A stretch of 64,000 bases of DNA from Serratia inhibens. Lineage in GTDB: Bacteria; Pseudomonadota; Gammaproteobacteria; Enterobacterales; Enterobacteriaceae. Made by a program: the position numbers and the translations under genes. The stretch covers positions 124,001-188,000 of the forward strand of contig NZ_QYYG01000003.1 in the NCBI RefSeq assembly GCF_003591175.1, written 5' to 3'. The notes under the pieces are model-generated. The model was not told where the DNA came from and did no database searches. It saw only the letters and a program-made list of their open reading frames with translations. Positions 28,879 through 38,019 of this stretch are shown here, one piece after another (within the stretch, counting starts at the first letter, position 1; each line of letters opens with the position of its first letter).

Positions 28879-28994
28879 TGAAGATAAGTCTGGGTAAGAT
28901 GAGGAAAACTCGCGGGGCAAATCGCAGACACAAAAAAACCACCTTTCGGTAGCTTCTTGTTCGCGCTGTACTAATGGTGCGAAGGCCGGACTCG
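28879..28994. repeat. Degenerate copy of the leuX 3' end and flank (left repeat)
   Basis: This 116-bp stretch is about 90% identical to 30640-30756. It contains the last ~20 bases of tRNA-Leu (TGGTGCGAAGGCCGGACTCG, with one C lost) and the tRNA terminator, here damaged (GGTAGC instead of GGTGGT). The two copies flank the AbiE genes in direct orientation, as expected for an element integrated at the tRNA. The sequence between 28740 and 28878 shows only the carbonic anhydrase promoter region. Confidence 0.85.
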
Positions 28995-29148
28995 CACATA
29001 ATGATTAATCATTTGATTTTAAAAAATTAAAAATAACTTTTAGATAATGTACCAACATCGATACCAACACATTAAATCGTTGAGTTTGGGACTCGAATCG
29101 GGCCAGCCCTGCCCAGGAAGATACTAACAATCGAACATATCTCTGGCG

Positions 29149-30099
29149 CTATGCATCAACCACATCCAATGCCGTCTTGCGAAAACAGGTATAGGCCTCT
29201 TCCCAGGAAACCTGGCTTTCACCGAATACCATTGGTGTAACAAACTGCAGATAGCGTTCCTTATAAACAGGATTGCTCGCCAGTTCTTCCAGCCCCATTT
29301 TCAGCTCTTCAACAGGCGATTCGCAGAATTCAGGGTACTGGGCACCGTAGCGTTCAATATCCTGCTCAATGCATTCCTGCACCAAGTGCTTCAAAACAGG
29401 AACGTCAGAACCTTTTTCTCTAACTATACAAAAATTGTCGTAGATATGACGCACCAGTGACTCATCCACTGCACGCTCCACATCACGCATGCTTGCAGCC
29501 GTTCTACGCATCATCGAAATCAGCTTTTCAGCCTGCGTGCTGGTGATAGTTGCGCAGGGGAAAGCCCCCACTACTTCGCCCTTCTTTGTTAGATCCATTA
29601 CCAATGAACTAATAGCGCGGTTTTCCGCAACCTCAAGCAAATCTGTTTCCATTAGTTCCAGTTTGATAAATGGCCTTAAGCAGGGAATTTGTGCATATTC
29701 CTGCGGGTAGCGCACCGGAATTTCATTATAGCGATATTCATCACGAGTAACCTTTGGATACTCTTCATCCAGGCGAAACGTACCAGAGGCTGCAATCGTT
29801 TCGATAATGATCTGAATAATACCCTTACGGATGTTTTTACGCTGACCTCTGGAATATTGCTGGGAAAAACCGGCGACAGGGACAAGCTTAATGTCCACGT
29901 CCTCCGACATCCTGTTCAAAGATATCCCCGCTTTTGACAATGCCGTTCCACCGGCAAAAACCAGTTGATGCGTATCAAAGGCCAGAGGCTGGAGCAATCG
30001 CAATAACTCAACGATGTAATAATCTTTCTCTACAATTGCAACTGATTCAATGCCCAGAGCATCGGCAACATCTGGGAATAGCGTTGTTAAATCATCCAT
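29149..30099 (-). CDS. abiEii: AbiEii-type nucleotidyltransferase toxin
   Basis: A 316-residue protein of the AbiEii/MenA nucleotidyltransferase family. The nucleotide-binding signature is VFAGGTALSKA (about 47-57) followed by the metal-binding RMSEDVDIKL (about 63-72). These enzymes add nucleotides to tRNA or otherwise block growth when phage infection occurs, and are held in check by AbiEi. The start overlaps the antitoxin frame by 8 bases. The pair is the only cargo between the two leuX-derived repeats. Key residues are intact, so it should be functional. Confidence 0.85.
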   Translation of the reverse strand: MDDLTTLFPDVADALGIESVAIVEKDYYIVELLRLLQPLAFDTHQLVFAGGTALSKAGISLNRMSEDVDIKLVPVAGFSQQYSRGQRKNIRKGIIQIIIETIAASGTFRLDEEYPKVTRDEYRYNEIPVRYPQEYAQIPCLRPFIKLELMETDLLEVAENRAISSLVMDLTKKGEVVGAFPCATITSTQAEKLISMMRRTAASMRDVERAVDESLVRHIYDNFCIVREKGSDVPVLKHLVQECIEQDIERYGAQYPEFCESPVEELKMGLEELASNPVYKERYLQFVTPMVFGESQVSWEEAYTCFRKTALDVVDA

Positions 30100-30487
30100 T
30101 TAATTTACTGTTCCCTACTGACAACGTTCTCTTAAAACGTGGTGAGGTTTTGATTTCCAGTGATGCGGGGATCTGAGTGGATTTACCACTATTATAGGCG
30201 CTTGTTGCTCCAACCAAGCGGTAATCCACGTTCAGACGTTCCAACGCCTCAATCACTACCGCAGCAGAACCTCCGGGAGCAGCAGGCATCAACTTGCCGG
30301 TAATCACATTTTGCCGCGCTTTGGTATAGACGCCATAGCCTACTTTCAACAGCTGTCCTTCCTTCACCAGTTCACGCAGTGCTCTACCAATTTGATCGTA
30401 ACCAGCAAGATCTTTGAAATCGTCACGAGTGAAAACATAACGCTTTGAGCGTTTCAGTCGTGACTGAATACGAGCTTTTATGGTCAT
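30092..30487 (-). CDS. abiEi: AbiEi-type antitoxin / autorepressor
   Basis: A 131-residue protein with an N-terminal winged helix (YVFTRDDFKDLAGYDQIGRALRELVKEGQLLKVGYGVYTKAR), the mark of AbiEi/DUF6088 antitoxins, and a shorter C-terminal part than the ~200-residue classical AbiEi. It represses the operon and neutralises AbiEii. AAAGGAGG five bases before the ATG is an excellent ribosome site. Two 15-bp direct repeats upstream are its likely operators. Confidence 0.82.
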   Translation of the reverse strand: MTIKARIQSRLKRSKRYVFTRDDFKDLAGYDQIGRALRELVKEGQLLKVGYGVYTKARQNVITGKLMPAAPGGSAAVVIEALERLNVDYRLVGATSAYNSGKSTQIPASLEIKTSPRFKRTLSVGNSKLNG

Positions 30488-30517
30488 GTTATCCTCCTTT
30501 GGTCATTTCTTCATCAT

Positions 30518-30554
30518 AGCAAACATACGACATTTTTACAGCAAACATACGACA
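30518..30554 (-). promoter_or_regulatory. Direct-repeat operator of abiE
   Basis: AGCAAACATACGACA occurs twice (30518-30532 and 30540-30554), 22 bp apart, i.e. on one face of the helix. On the minus strand the repeats overlap a TATGAT-like -10 box before abiEi. Confidence 0.65.
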
Positions 30555-30639
30555 CTTAACTTACCCTGCTGCCAGCATTCCCGGATAGTGTCTAGCGATG
30601 ATGTCACTCATCAGCTCAAGGCGCTTGAAGGTTATGTAC

Positions 30640-30756
30640 TGAAGATAAGTCTGGGTAAGATGAGGAAAACTCGCGGGGCGGATTTCAGGCACAAAAAAAC
30701 CACCTTTCGGTGGTTTCTTGTTCGCGCTGTACTAATGGTGCCGAAGGCCGGACTCG
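30640..30756. repeat. leuX 3' end and flank (right repeat, intact copy)
   Basis: The intact partner of the degenerate repeat at 28879. It comprises the last 21 bases of leuX, its terminator and about 60 bp beyond. The repeat-to-repeat distance is 1,761 bp, defining the AbiE unit. Confidence 0.85.
30698..30715 (-). terminator. Terminator of leuX
   Basis: AACCACC/GGTGGTT is a perfect 7-bp stem with a 4-base loop followed on the minus strand by seven T residues. Confidence 0.9.
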
Positions 30757-30820
30757 AACCGGCACGTATCTCTACGGTTGATTTTGAATCAACTGCGTCT
30801 ACCGATTTCGCCACTTCGGC
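30736..30820 (-). tRNA. leuX: tRNA-Leu (CAA anticodon)
   Basis: On the minus strand 85 bases begin GCCGAAGTGGCGAAATCGG and end GGCCTTCGGCACCA, with encoded CCA. The anticodon loop TTCAAAA in a GTTGA/TCAAC stem gives CAA, and the TTCGAGTCC loop and long variable arm fit a class II leucine tRNA. It is the leuX gene of enterobacteria, a frequent integration site of genomic islands; here the 3' side carries the AbiE unit. Confidence 0.95.
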
Positions 30821-31355
30821 ACTGCAAGTAGTATGCGGAAAACGGGTGCATTATACCTTTCAGCGATCCGCGTGCAACACTTATCCGTTGTTCAATGAGT
30901 TAAGTGCTGAAAAAATCGTCATAGTCGCTACTTTCCCCTTCCCTCCAATGCTTTTCTGCAAAGAATGCGCGAACTTTATCGCCCGCACGTCCGCCGCTTC
31001 TGCATATCAGATGGCCGCGTCGCCCACCACAGGAGTGATAAAAATGGCTCATTCAGGCCGCAATCATGCCGAAGCGGCATCGACTCTGCGCAAAATGGAT
31101 AAGCAACCAATCAATTGAAATTAATATGCACCCTATTTTAGTAGCCAGAAAGTGGTATCGGTACCGTATCAAGACGGGAGGGAGGCAGAGTTGGGGGATT
31201 TTGCGCAGCAAGATGGCTGGTGTATGACCAACGATGCAATAGCGCGCTATAGCAAGCTCACCCATGGCAAAAACCAGCAGAGAACACTTGCCTCTGCTGA
31301 GTTGATAGCTCTAAGATGGTGAAAGTAAAATTTCCCTGGTGTTGGCCTATTTGGC

Positions 31356-31387
31356 AACCTGATTCAACATAGGTCAGGTTTTTTTAT
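31356..31387 (+). terminator. Orphan terminator upstream of luxI
   Basis: AACCTGA (31356-31362) pairs with TCAGGTT (31374-31380) and is followed by seven further T residues. No intact gene precedes it. Confidence 0.7.
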
Positions 31388-31454
31388 TATTTTTCATCAA
31401 AACTTAATAGGGAAATTATATGGTCTTATAGCGTCAGAGGCTAGTTAGACTAAA

Positions 31455-31473
31455 GTATAGTACGGCACTATAC
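31455..31473. promoter_or_regulatory. Palindrome upstream of luxI, possible LuxR-type box
   Basis: GTATAGT-ACGGC-ACTATAC is a perfect 7-bp inverted repeat with flanking AAA and CTTT. It shares the ACTATA core with EsaR/YpeR-type boxes. It is 470 bp from luxI, so the assignment is tentative. Confidence 0.35.
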
Positions 31474-31944
31474 CTTTATTTGTTCATGTGGTTTATTATT
31501 TCACACCAAGGCAATCGGGCAACGTAACTATTTAAAACCAACAGTAATTAAGATTTATCAGCAGTCAACCAGCAGGCGTCATTTTGTAAAATAACAACCC
31601 CCCTATATCAATCCTGTTAGAAAACACTTTCCACGTTGCACTCACTAACCCCCTTATATTTATTGTCATTCATCTTATCGACCTCAATAATATTATTTTC
31701 ATTCTGCATTCCAGCTACAGCAAATATCTTTCAGGCCACCCTGCACAACCGCTAAAGACAGTGCTGCTTCCCCCTCTATCACAGGGCCGGCGGAGCCGTT
31801 CACGCAAGCTGAAACCTGACTGGGCGGGATAATAAGGTTAACCAAAGTAGATTAAAAAGAATTATCATTATTGCGCCTGGCATGCGGTTAATGAAACTTC
31901 ACTGATGTTACCGGATAAGTTTATTTTAATACAAGGGTGACATT

Positions 31945-32589
31945 ATGTTTAATATCTATAGCGTTAACTACTCATCAATGAGTAACGAAAAGTCAGAAGA
32001 TCTTTATATGCTAAGAAAGAACACGTTTAAGGACCGATTACAGTGGGCTGTAAACTGTTCAGACGGCAAGGAGCTGGATCAGTTTGATAATGAAAAGACC
32101 AATTACATTTTTGGCGTTAAGAACGACGTAATCATTTGCGGCACGAGGATGATTGATATGAAACACGACAATATGTTGAACAGCGCATTCTCCTCATTTT
32201 TTAACAACGCCTACATTCCAGAAGGGAACTTCATCGAGTCCACGCGCTTTTTCGTCGATAAAGAAAGAACCCATTCGCTGTTGGGGCGTCGATTCCCCGT
32301 TACCCTGGCTTTGTTCCTCTCGCTGATTAACTATGCACGGCAGCACCGTTATGACGGCATTCTTGCCGTCGCCAGCCATCCGATGCTACATATCATCAAG
32401 AGCTCAGGCTGGAATGTCTCGCTGCTGGAGACCGGAATTTCCGAAAAGAACGAGCCTGTTCATCTGTTGCTGGGTCATGTGGACGACAAAAGCCTGGAGG
32501 CGTTGAAAGCCAGAATATTCAGTAAGCTCAGTATGCCGGACGAAAGCATTCTGAACGCCTGGCCGCTGACGTCAAAGCCGGCAATCTAA
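31945..32589 (+). CDS. Acyl-homoserine lactone synthase (LuxI family)
   Basis: A 214-residue LuxI-type synthase. The invariant residues are present: Arg and Trp in LRKNTFKDRLQW, Asp residues in ELDQFDNEKTNYIFG, Arg in CGTRMID, and Glu-Arg in ESTRFFVDK; R-rich LLGRRFPVTLALFLS forms part of the acyl pocket. It makes an N-acyl homoserine lactone from SAM and acyl-ACP. It is closest by eye to the EsaI/SwrI/SpnI group of Serratia and Pantoea; the acyl length cannot be told. AAGGGTG precedes the ATG. It converges on luxR with no gap between stop codons. Confidence 0.92.
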   Translation: MFNIYSVNYSSMSNEKSEDLYMLRKNTFKDRLQWAVNCSDGKELDQFDNEKTNYIFGVKNDVIICGTRMIDMKHDNMLNSAFSSFFNNAYIPEGNFIESTRFFVDKERTHSLLGRRFPVTLALFLSLINYARQHRYDGILAVASHPMLHIIKSSGWNVSLLETGISEKNEPVHLLLGHVDDKSLEALKARIFSKLSMPDESILNAWPLTSKPAI

Positions 32590-33306
32590 TCAACAAACCG
32601 GTCTAATCAGCTGAAGTTCCATACCCAGACGTATTGCATGCCGGGCATTCGCCACCCCCAGCTTTTTGACAATGTTGGACATATGAAACTTGATGGTACA
32701 GGTCTTTATCCCCAGGATCATTCCCGTTTCCTGGTAGGTTTTACCCACGCTGGCCCAATAGAGGATCTCGTTTTCCCTGTCGGTAAAGCGGGAGTTTTTT
32801 TCCGAGTCGGCGGCGTTTTTTTCTGACAGTGAAGCCAGCGTAAGATACGTCTCATGCACTGACGCCAGCAAGAGCGCAATGTCGCCTTTATTCTCGATAA
32901 GCGCCTGCATTATTTCCGCCTTGCGCTCGCAGTTGAGCGTAAAGGACAGGGTGACAAGATTATTATTAAAGTCGTGCAACACGAAGGTATAGCCGTTAGC
33001 CACCCCAAACTCACGCGCCCGATCGAAAAGTTCAGGGAAGCGAAACCCTGCGCCGGCCATCAAATTTTCATCCCAGGCGAAAGGCGTCAGACGATTCAGC
33101 GCGGTAATAACCACCGGGTCGGTATACTGCAATCCTTTTTCTTTATATTGCTTTACCCATTCCCCCGGGTAGTTTGTTACGCCAAAGATGCACGACATAT
33201 CTTTTTTGGATAAGACAACATATGCCCAGATGAGCTCGCCGAAATCATGTAATGCCGCTTCCAGACGCTTGCTGATAACGCTGCTGATATTGTCTTCATA
33301 TTCCAT
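32590..33306 (-). CDS. LuxR-type quorum-sensing regulator
   Basis: A 238-residue LuxR-family regulator. The autoinducer domain has the conserved Trp-Tyr-Asp set in WVKQYKEKGLQYTDPVV and a Trp in TPFAWDE. The C-terminal FixJ/NarL helix-turn-helix reads FTDRENEILYWASVGKTYQETGMILGIKTCTIKFHMSNIVKKLG. It is cognate to the adjacent luxI by position. Its type (EsaR/SmaR/SpnR-like) usually represses and is released by the signal. The stop codon abuts that of luxI, the convergent layout of this subgroup, so antisense read-through between the two mRNAs is likely. Confidence 0.92.
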   Translation of the reverse strand: MEYEDNISSVISKRLEAALHDFGELIWAYVVLSKKDMSCIFGVTNYPGEWVKQYKEKGLQYTDPVVITALNRLTPFAWDENLMAGAGFRFPELFDRAREFGVANGYTFVLHDFNNNLVTLSFTLNCERKAEIMQALIENKGDIALLLASVHETYLTLASLSEKNAADSEKNSRFTDRENEILYWASVGKTYQETGMILGIKTCTIKFHMSNIVKKLGVANARHAIRLGMELQLIRPVC

Positions 33307-33464
33307 TAACTGCCGGCTCCCGATAGCTAAAAAATACCGCTCAGCAGAATATACCAGAAAGAGGTACGCAGCCGGAACCTCCGGCTCGGCTATACGTTGA
33401 CGAGTGGCTTATCAGGGCGCAGGCATGAACTGCACCCCAGAACGTCCGCAACGCGTAGAAACAA

Positions 33465-33492
33465 AAAAGGCGCAACCCAATGGCTACGCCTT
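33465..33492 (-). terminator. Terminator of lptFG
   Basis: AAGGCG/CGCCTT stem with further pairing in the loop; on the minus strand it is followed by a T run (TTTTTTG). It ends the lptF-lptG transcript. Confidence 0.75.
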
Positions 33493-33513
33493 CTTAAACT
33501 GCCCGTAATGCCG

Positions 33514-34584
33514 CTACTTGCGTTTCAGCAGCATATACACGCTGATCAGCAGGAACAGCATGCTCGGCAGCAGCGCGCCCAGCACCGGCGGCATGTTGTA
33601 CACCAGGCTCAGCGGGCCGAAGATCTGGTCCAGCACGTAGAACAGGAACCCGAAGCTGATGCCGGTCACCACGCGCACGCCCATCGGCACACTACGCAGC
33701 GGCCCGAAGATGAACGACAGCGCCATCAGCATCATCACCGCCACAGAAAGCGGCGAGAACACCTTGCTCCACATGTTCAGCTGGTAGCGGTTGGCTTCCT
33801 GGCCGCTCTGCTTCAGGTACTTCACGTAGTTGTGCAGGCCGCTGATGGAGAGTGAGGTTGGGTCCAGCGCCACCACGCCCAGTTTGTCCGGGGTGAGGTT
33901 GGTTTTCCATTCGCCGGTCAGCGTTTGGGTGCCGGTGACCTGTTTTTCGTTGGTCAGGTCGGAAGTATCCACCTGCGAAAGCTTCCACACGCCGTCTTCA
34001 AAGCTGGCGGTGGCGGCATAGCGCACCGTCTCCAGCCTGCGCTGGTCGTTGAAATGGTAGATGTTTACGCCGGAAAGCTCTTTCTCGCCCGCCACGCGCT
34101 CAATGTAGATGAAGTCGTTGCCGTCCTTCGCCCACAGGCCGTTTTTGGTGGAAAGCAGCGAGCCGCCGTACATCTGTTGCGCACGGTAGTTGCGCGCCAT
34201 CTGGTCGCCCTGCGGTGCCACCCACTCGCCAATCGCCATGGTCAACAGCACCAGCGGGATAGCGGTTTTCATCACCGAGCCGGCGATCTGCATGCGGGTA
34301 AAACCGGAAGCCTGCATCACCACCAGTTCGCTGCGCGTTGCCAGTTGCCCCAGGCCGAGCAAGGCGCCCAGCAGGGCCGCCATCGGGAAGAAAATCTCGA
34401 TGTCCTTCGGCACGCTCAGCAGGGTAAACATCCCCGCGCTCAGCGCCGTGTACTCGCCCTGGCCCACTTTGCGCAACTGGTCGACGAACTTGATGATGCC
34501 GGAAAGCGACACCAGCATGAACAGCGTCATGATGATGGTGTTGAAAATCGTCTTACCGATATAACGGTCTAAAACGCCAAACAT
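33514..34584 (-). CDS. lptG: LPS export permease LptG
   Basis: A 356-residue YjgP/YjgQ family inner-membrane permease. It starts MFGVLDRYIGKTIFNTI, has three N-terminal and three C-terminal membrane segments, and a periplasmic beta-jellyroll between (about 110-260). With LptF and the ATPase LptB it extracts lipopolysaccharide from the inner membrane and passes it to LptC. The C terminus LFLLISVYMLLKRK matches the family. Its ATG overlaps the lptF stop (TGATG). Confidence 0.93.
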   Translation of the reverse strand: MFGVLDRYIGKTIFNTIIMTLFMLVSLSGIIKFVDQLRKVGQGEYTALSAGMFTLLSVPKDIEIFFPMAALLGALLGLGQLATRSELVVMQASGFTRMQIAGSVMKTAIPLVLLTMAIGEWVAPQGDQMARNYRAQQMYGGSLLSTKNGLWAKDGNDFIYIERVAGEKELSGVNIYHFNDQRRLETVRYAATASFEDGVWKLSQVDTSDLTNEKQVTGTQTLTGEWKTNLTPDKLGVVALDPTSLSISGLHNYVKYLKQSGQEANRYQLNMWSKVFSPLSVAVMMLMALSFIFGPLRSVPMGVRVVTGISFGFLFYVLDQIFGPLSLVYNMPPVLGALLPSMLFLLISVYMLLKRK

Positions 34585-35678
34585 CAGGCCGCTCCTCTCA
34601 GGCGTGCGCGCAGCTTACGCATCGGCACGGTATCCCACAGGTTTAGCGCCAGCGCGATCGCGAAGTACGCCGCGTTGACCACCCACAGCCAGATCATCGG
34701 GTCCAGCTTGCCCTTGCCGCCGTTGGAACGCAGCGAGGTCTGCAGCAGGAAGAAAATCAAATACAACAGGATGGCCGGCAGCATGCTCAGCACGCGGCCC
34801 TGGCGCGGGTTCACCACGCTGAGCGGCACCACCAGCAGCGCCATGATGGCCACGGACAACACCAGCGTCAGGCGCCAGTGGAACTCGGCGCGCGCGTCCG
34901 GGTCGTCCGACTGCCACAGCGTCTGCATCGACATCTGTTCGGCCTGGTTGCCGTCAATGGCGACCGCACGGTGGCCCACCACCGCTTTATAGTCGTTGAA
35001 ATCGGTTATGCGGAAGTCACGCAGCAGCGCGGTGCCTTCAAAGCGGGTGCCCTTGTCCAGCGTCACCACCTGCGAACCGTCTTTCATTTGGTTGATCTTG
35101 CCGTGCTCGGCCACCACCACGGAAGGGCGCTGGTTGCCGTTCGGCCGCAGTTGCGCCAGGAACACGTCGTTGAAGGTGCTGCCCTTGACGTTGCCGATAA
35201 ACAGCACCGCGTTGCCGTCTTGCGAGGGTTTGAACTGCCCTTCCGCCAGGCCGGCGATGCTCGGGTTGGCTTTCGCCTCGCTGATCACCACGTCCTGATA
35301 ACGGGAGGCCAGCGGGCCGGCCCAGAACACGTTCACCGCCGCCACGGCGGAGGTTATCAGCGCCAGCACCATCGCAGCGATGATCAGGGTGCGTTTACCC
35401 AGCCCGCAGGCGTGCATAACGGTGATTTCGCTGTCGGTATACAACCGCCCAAGCGTCATCAACAAGCCGAGAAACAGGCTTAATGGCAGGATTAGCTGCG
35501 CCATCTTCGGCACACCCAATGCAAGCAGAGAGAGGACTAAATTTGTCGGGACATCGCCGTCCACCGCGTCGCCTAACACCTTGACCAGGTTCTGACAAAA
35601 GAAGATCAGAAGCAGGATAAAAAGGATCGCGATTTGGCTCTTTAGCGTTTCCCGTACCAGATATCTTATGATGATCAC
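34584..35678 (-). CDS. lptF: LPS export permease LptF
   Basis: A 364-residue permease starting MIIIRYLVRETLKSQIAILFILLLIFFCQNLVKVLGDAVDGDVPTNL when read from GTG 35678. That start matches E. coli LptF (366 aa) exactly, while frames further upstream are not conserved. Six membrane segments and a periplasmic jellyroll are visible; the C-terminal part contains VVPLSVVNPRQGRV and NGGKGKLDP. It works with LptG and LptB in LPS extraction and is essential. It is divergent from pepA; the intervening region holds the promoters of both. Confidence 0.93.
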   Translation of the reverse strand: MIIIRYLVRETLKSQIAILFILLLIFFCQNLVKVLGDAVDGDVPTNLVLSLLALGVPKMAQLILPLSLFLGLLMTLGRLYTDSEITVMHACGLGKRTLIIAAMVLALITSAVAAVNVFWAGPLASRYQDVVISEAKANPSIAGLAEGQFKPSQDGNAVLFIGNVKGSTFNDVFLAQLRPNGNQRPSVVVAEHGKINQMKDGSQVVTLDKGTRFEGTALLRDFRITDFNDYKAVVGHRAVAIDGNQAEQMSMQTLWQSDDPDARAEFHWRLTLVLSVAIMALLVVPLSVVNPRQGRVLSMLPAILLYLIFFLLQTSLRSNGGKGKLDPMIWLWVVNAAYFAIALALNLWDTVPMRKLRARLRGAA

Positions 35679-35944
35679 GCTTATTACGCCTGTGAAAACT
35701 TGTCTTTTTGCAGGAAAATCGATAGTTTCATCGCTAATCCGCCATTTATTCTCATCATATGGCAACCGTCATAGCTAAAATAGTATTACAACATCTAGCA
35801 TTTGGGTGTCCTATAGGAACTTGCTTATAGTCGCCAAAACAGAGCAATTTACGCCGTTCAGGTTAACATAGTTAGTTAACTCAATGGCGGGAGTTGATTA
35901 CGGCGTTGGGTCATTCTAGCCGTAGCTTCCGCCTTTGTCTTTAA

Positions 35945-37471
<1,527 letters not shown>

Positions 37472-37500
37472 ATCTGAGCGGTAATTCAGGTATAATCCCG

Positions 37501-37534
37501 AGGGGCACAGCATGCTGTGCCCCTACATTTTTTT
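37501..37534 (+). terminator. Terminator after pepA
   Basis: AGGGGCACAG and CTGTGCCCCT form a perfect 10-bp stem around CATG, followed by ACATTTTTTTAT. Confidence 0.9.
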
Positions 37535-37553
37535 ATAGGCAGCGGTGAATCAG

Positions 37554-38006
37554 ATGATCAAGCAGGCAACGTTCTATTTAATTGAACACGCGGAACCGGC
37601 AGGCGCGCTCAGCGCGCATGAGGCCGTGGCCTGCGCCGTTGCCGCCGAACGTTGGCGTTCCGGCAAGCGGGTGTTGATCGCCTGCGAGAGCCAGGAACAG
37701 GCCCAGCGGCTGGACGAAGCGCTGTGGCAGCGCGATCCGCACCAGTTCGTGCCGCACAACCTGGCCGGCGAAGGCCCGCACTACGGCGCGCCGGTAGAGC
37801 TGTGCTGGCCCGGCAAGCGCGGCAACTCCCCGCGGGATCTGCTGATCGCCCTGCTGCCGCAGTTTGCAGATTTTGCTACTGCTTTCCATGAAGTGGTAGA
37901 CTTCGTCCCTTACGAAGACACCCTGAAACAGTTGGCGCGCGACCGATATAAAGCCTATCGCAGCGTCGGCTTCCATTTGACCACGGCAACGCCGCCAACT
38001 CACTGA
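37554..38006 (+). CDS. holC: DNA polymerase III chi subunit HolC
   Basis: A 150-residue chi subunit: [37 protein letters not shown] and the C-terminal [21 protein letters not shown] are strongly conserved. Chi pairs with psi (HolD) in the clamp-loader complex and contacts SSB. The ATG at 37554 matches the E. coli N terminus (MKNATFYL); a GTG at 37545 with a better-placed AGG is the alternative. valS begins 13 bp later, the normal holC-valS pair. Confidence 0.94.
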   Translation: MIKQATFYLIEHAEPAGALSAHEAVACAVAAERWRSGKRVLIACESQEQAQRLDEALWQRDPHQFVPHNLAGEGPHYGAPVELCWPGKRGNSPRDLLIALLPQFADFATAFHEVVDFVPYEDTLKQLARDRYKAYRSVGFHLTTATPPTH

Positions 38007-38019
38007 ACAACGATATAAA

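Larger units (their letters stand above)
30821..31944. other. AT-rich gap without a convincing gene
   Basis: No protein-like frame is supported here. A short degenerate frame ends at 31320 (the stretch around 31150-31320 translates without stops but lacks a plausible start). It is followed by a good terminator hairpin (31356-31380). The remainder, 31381-31944, is the AT-rich upstream region of luxI with one palindrome at 31455. It looks like decayed mobile DNA. Confidence 0.5.

Noticed and set aside
30480-31118. Open frame running across leuX
   Set aside because: It passes through the tRNA gene and terminator and has no protein-like features.
31126-31320. Short frames that might be an integrase remnant of the leuX island
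   Set aside because: Translations in three frames give no catalytic motif of a tyrosine recombinase; no support beyond position.
31860-31885. Fur-like stretch before luxI (AGAATTATCATTATT)
   Set aside because: Only about 13 of 19 positions fit the consensus and only one half is good; AT-rich sequence alone can produce this.
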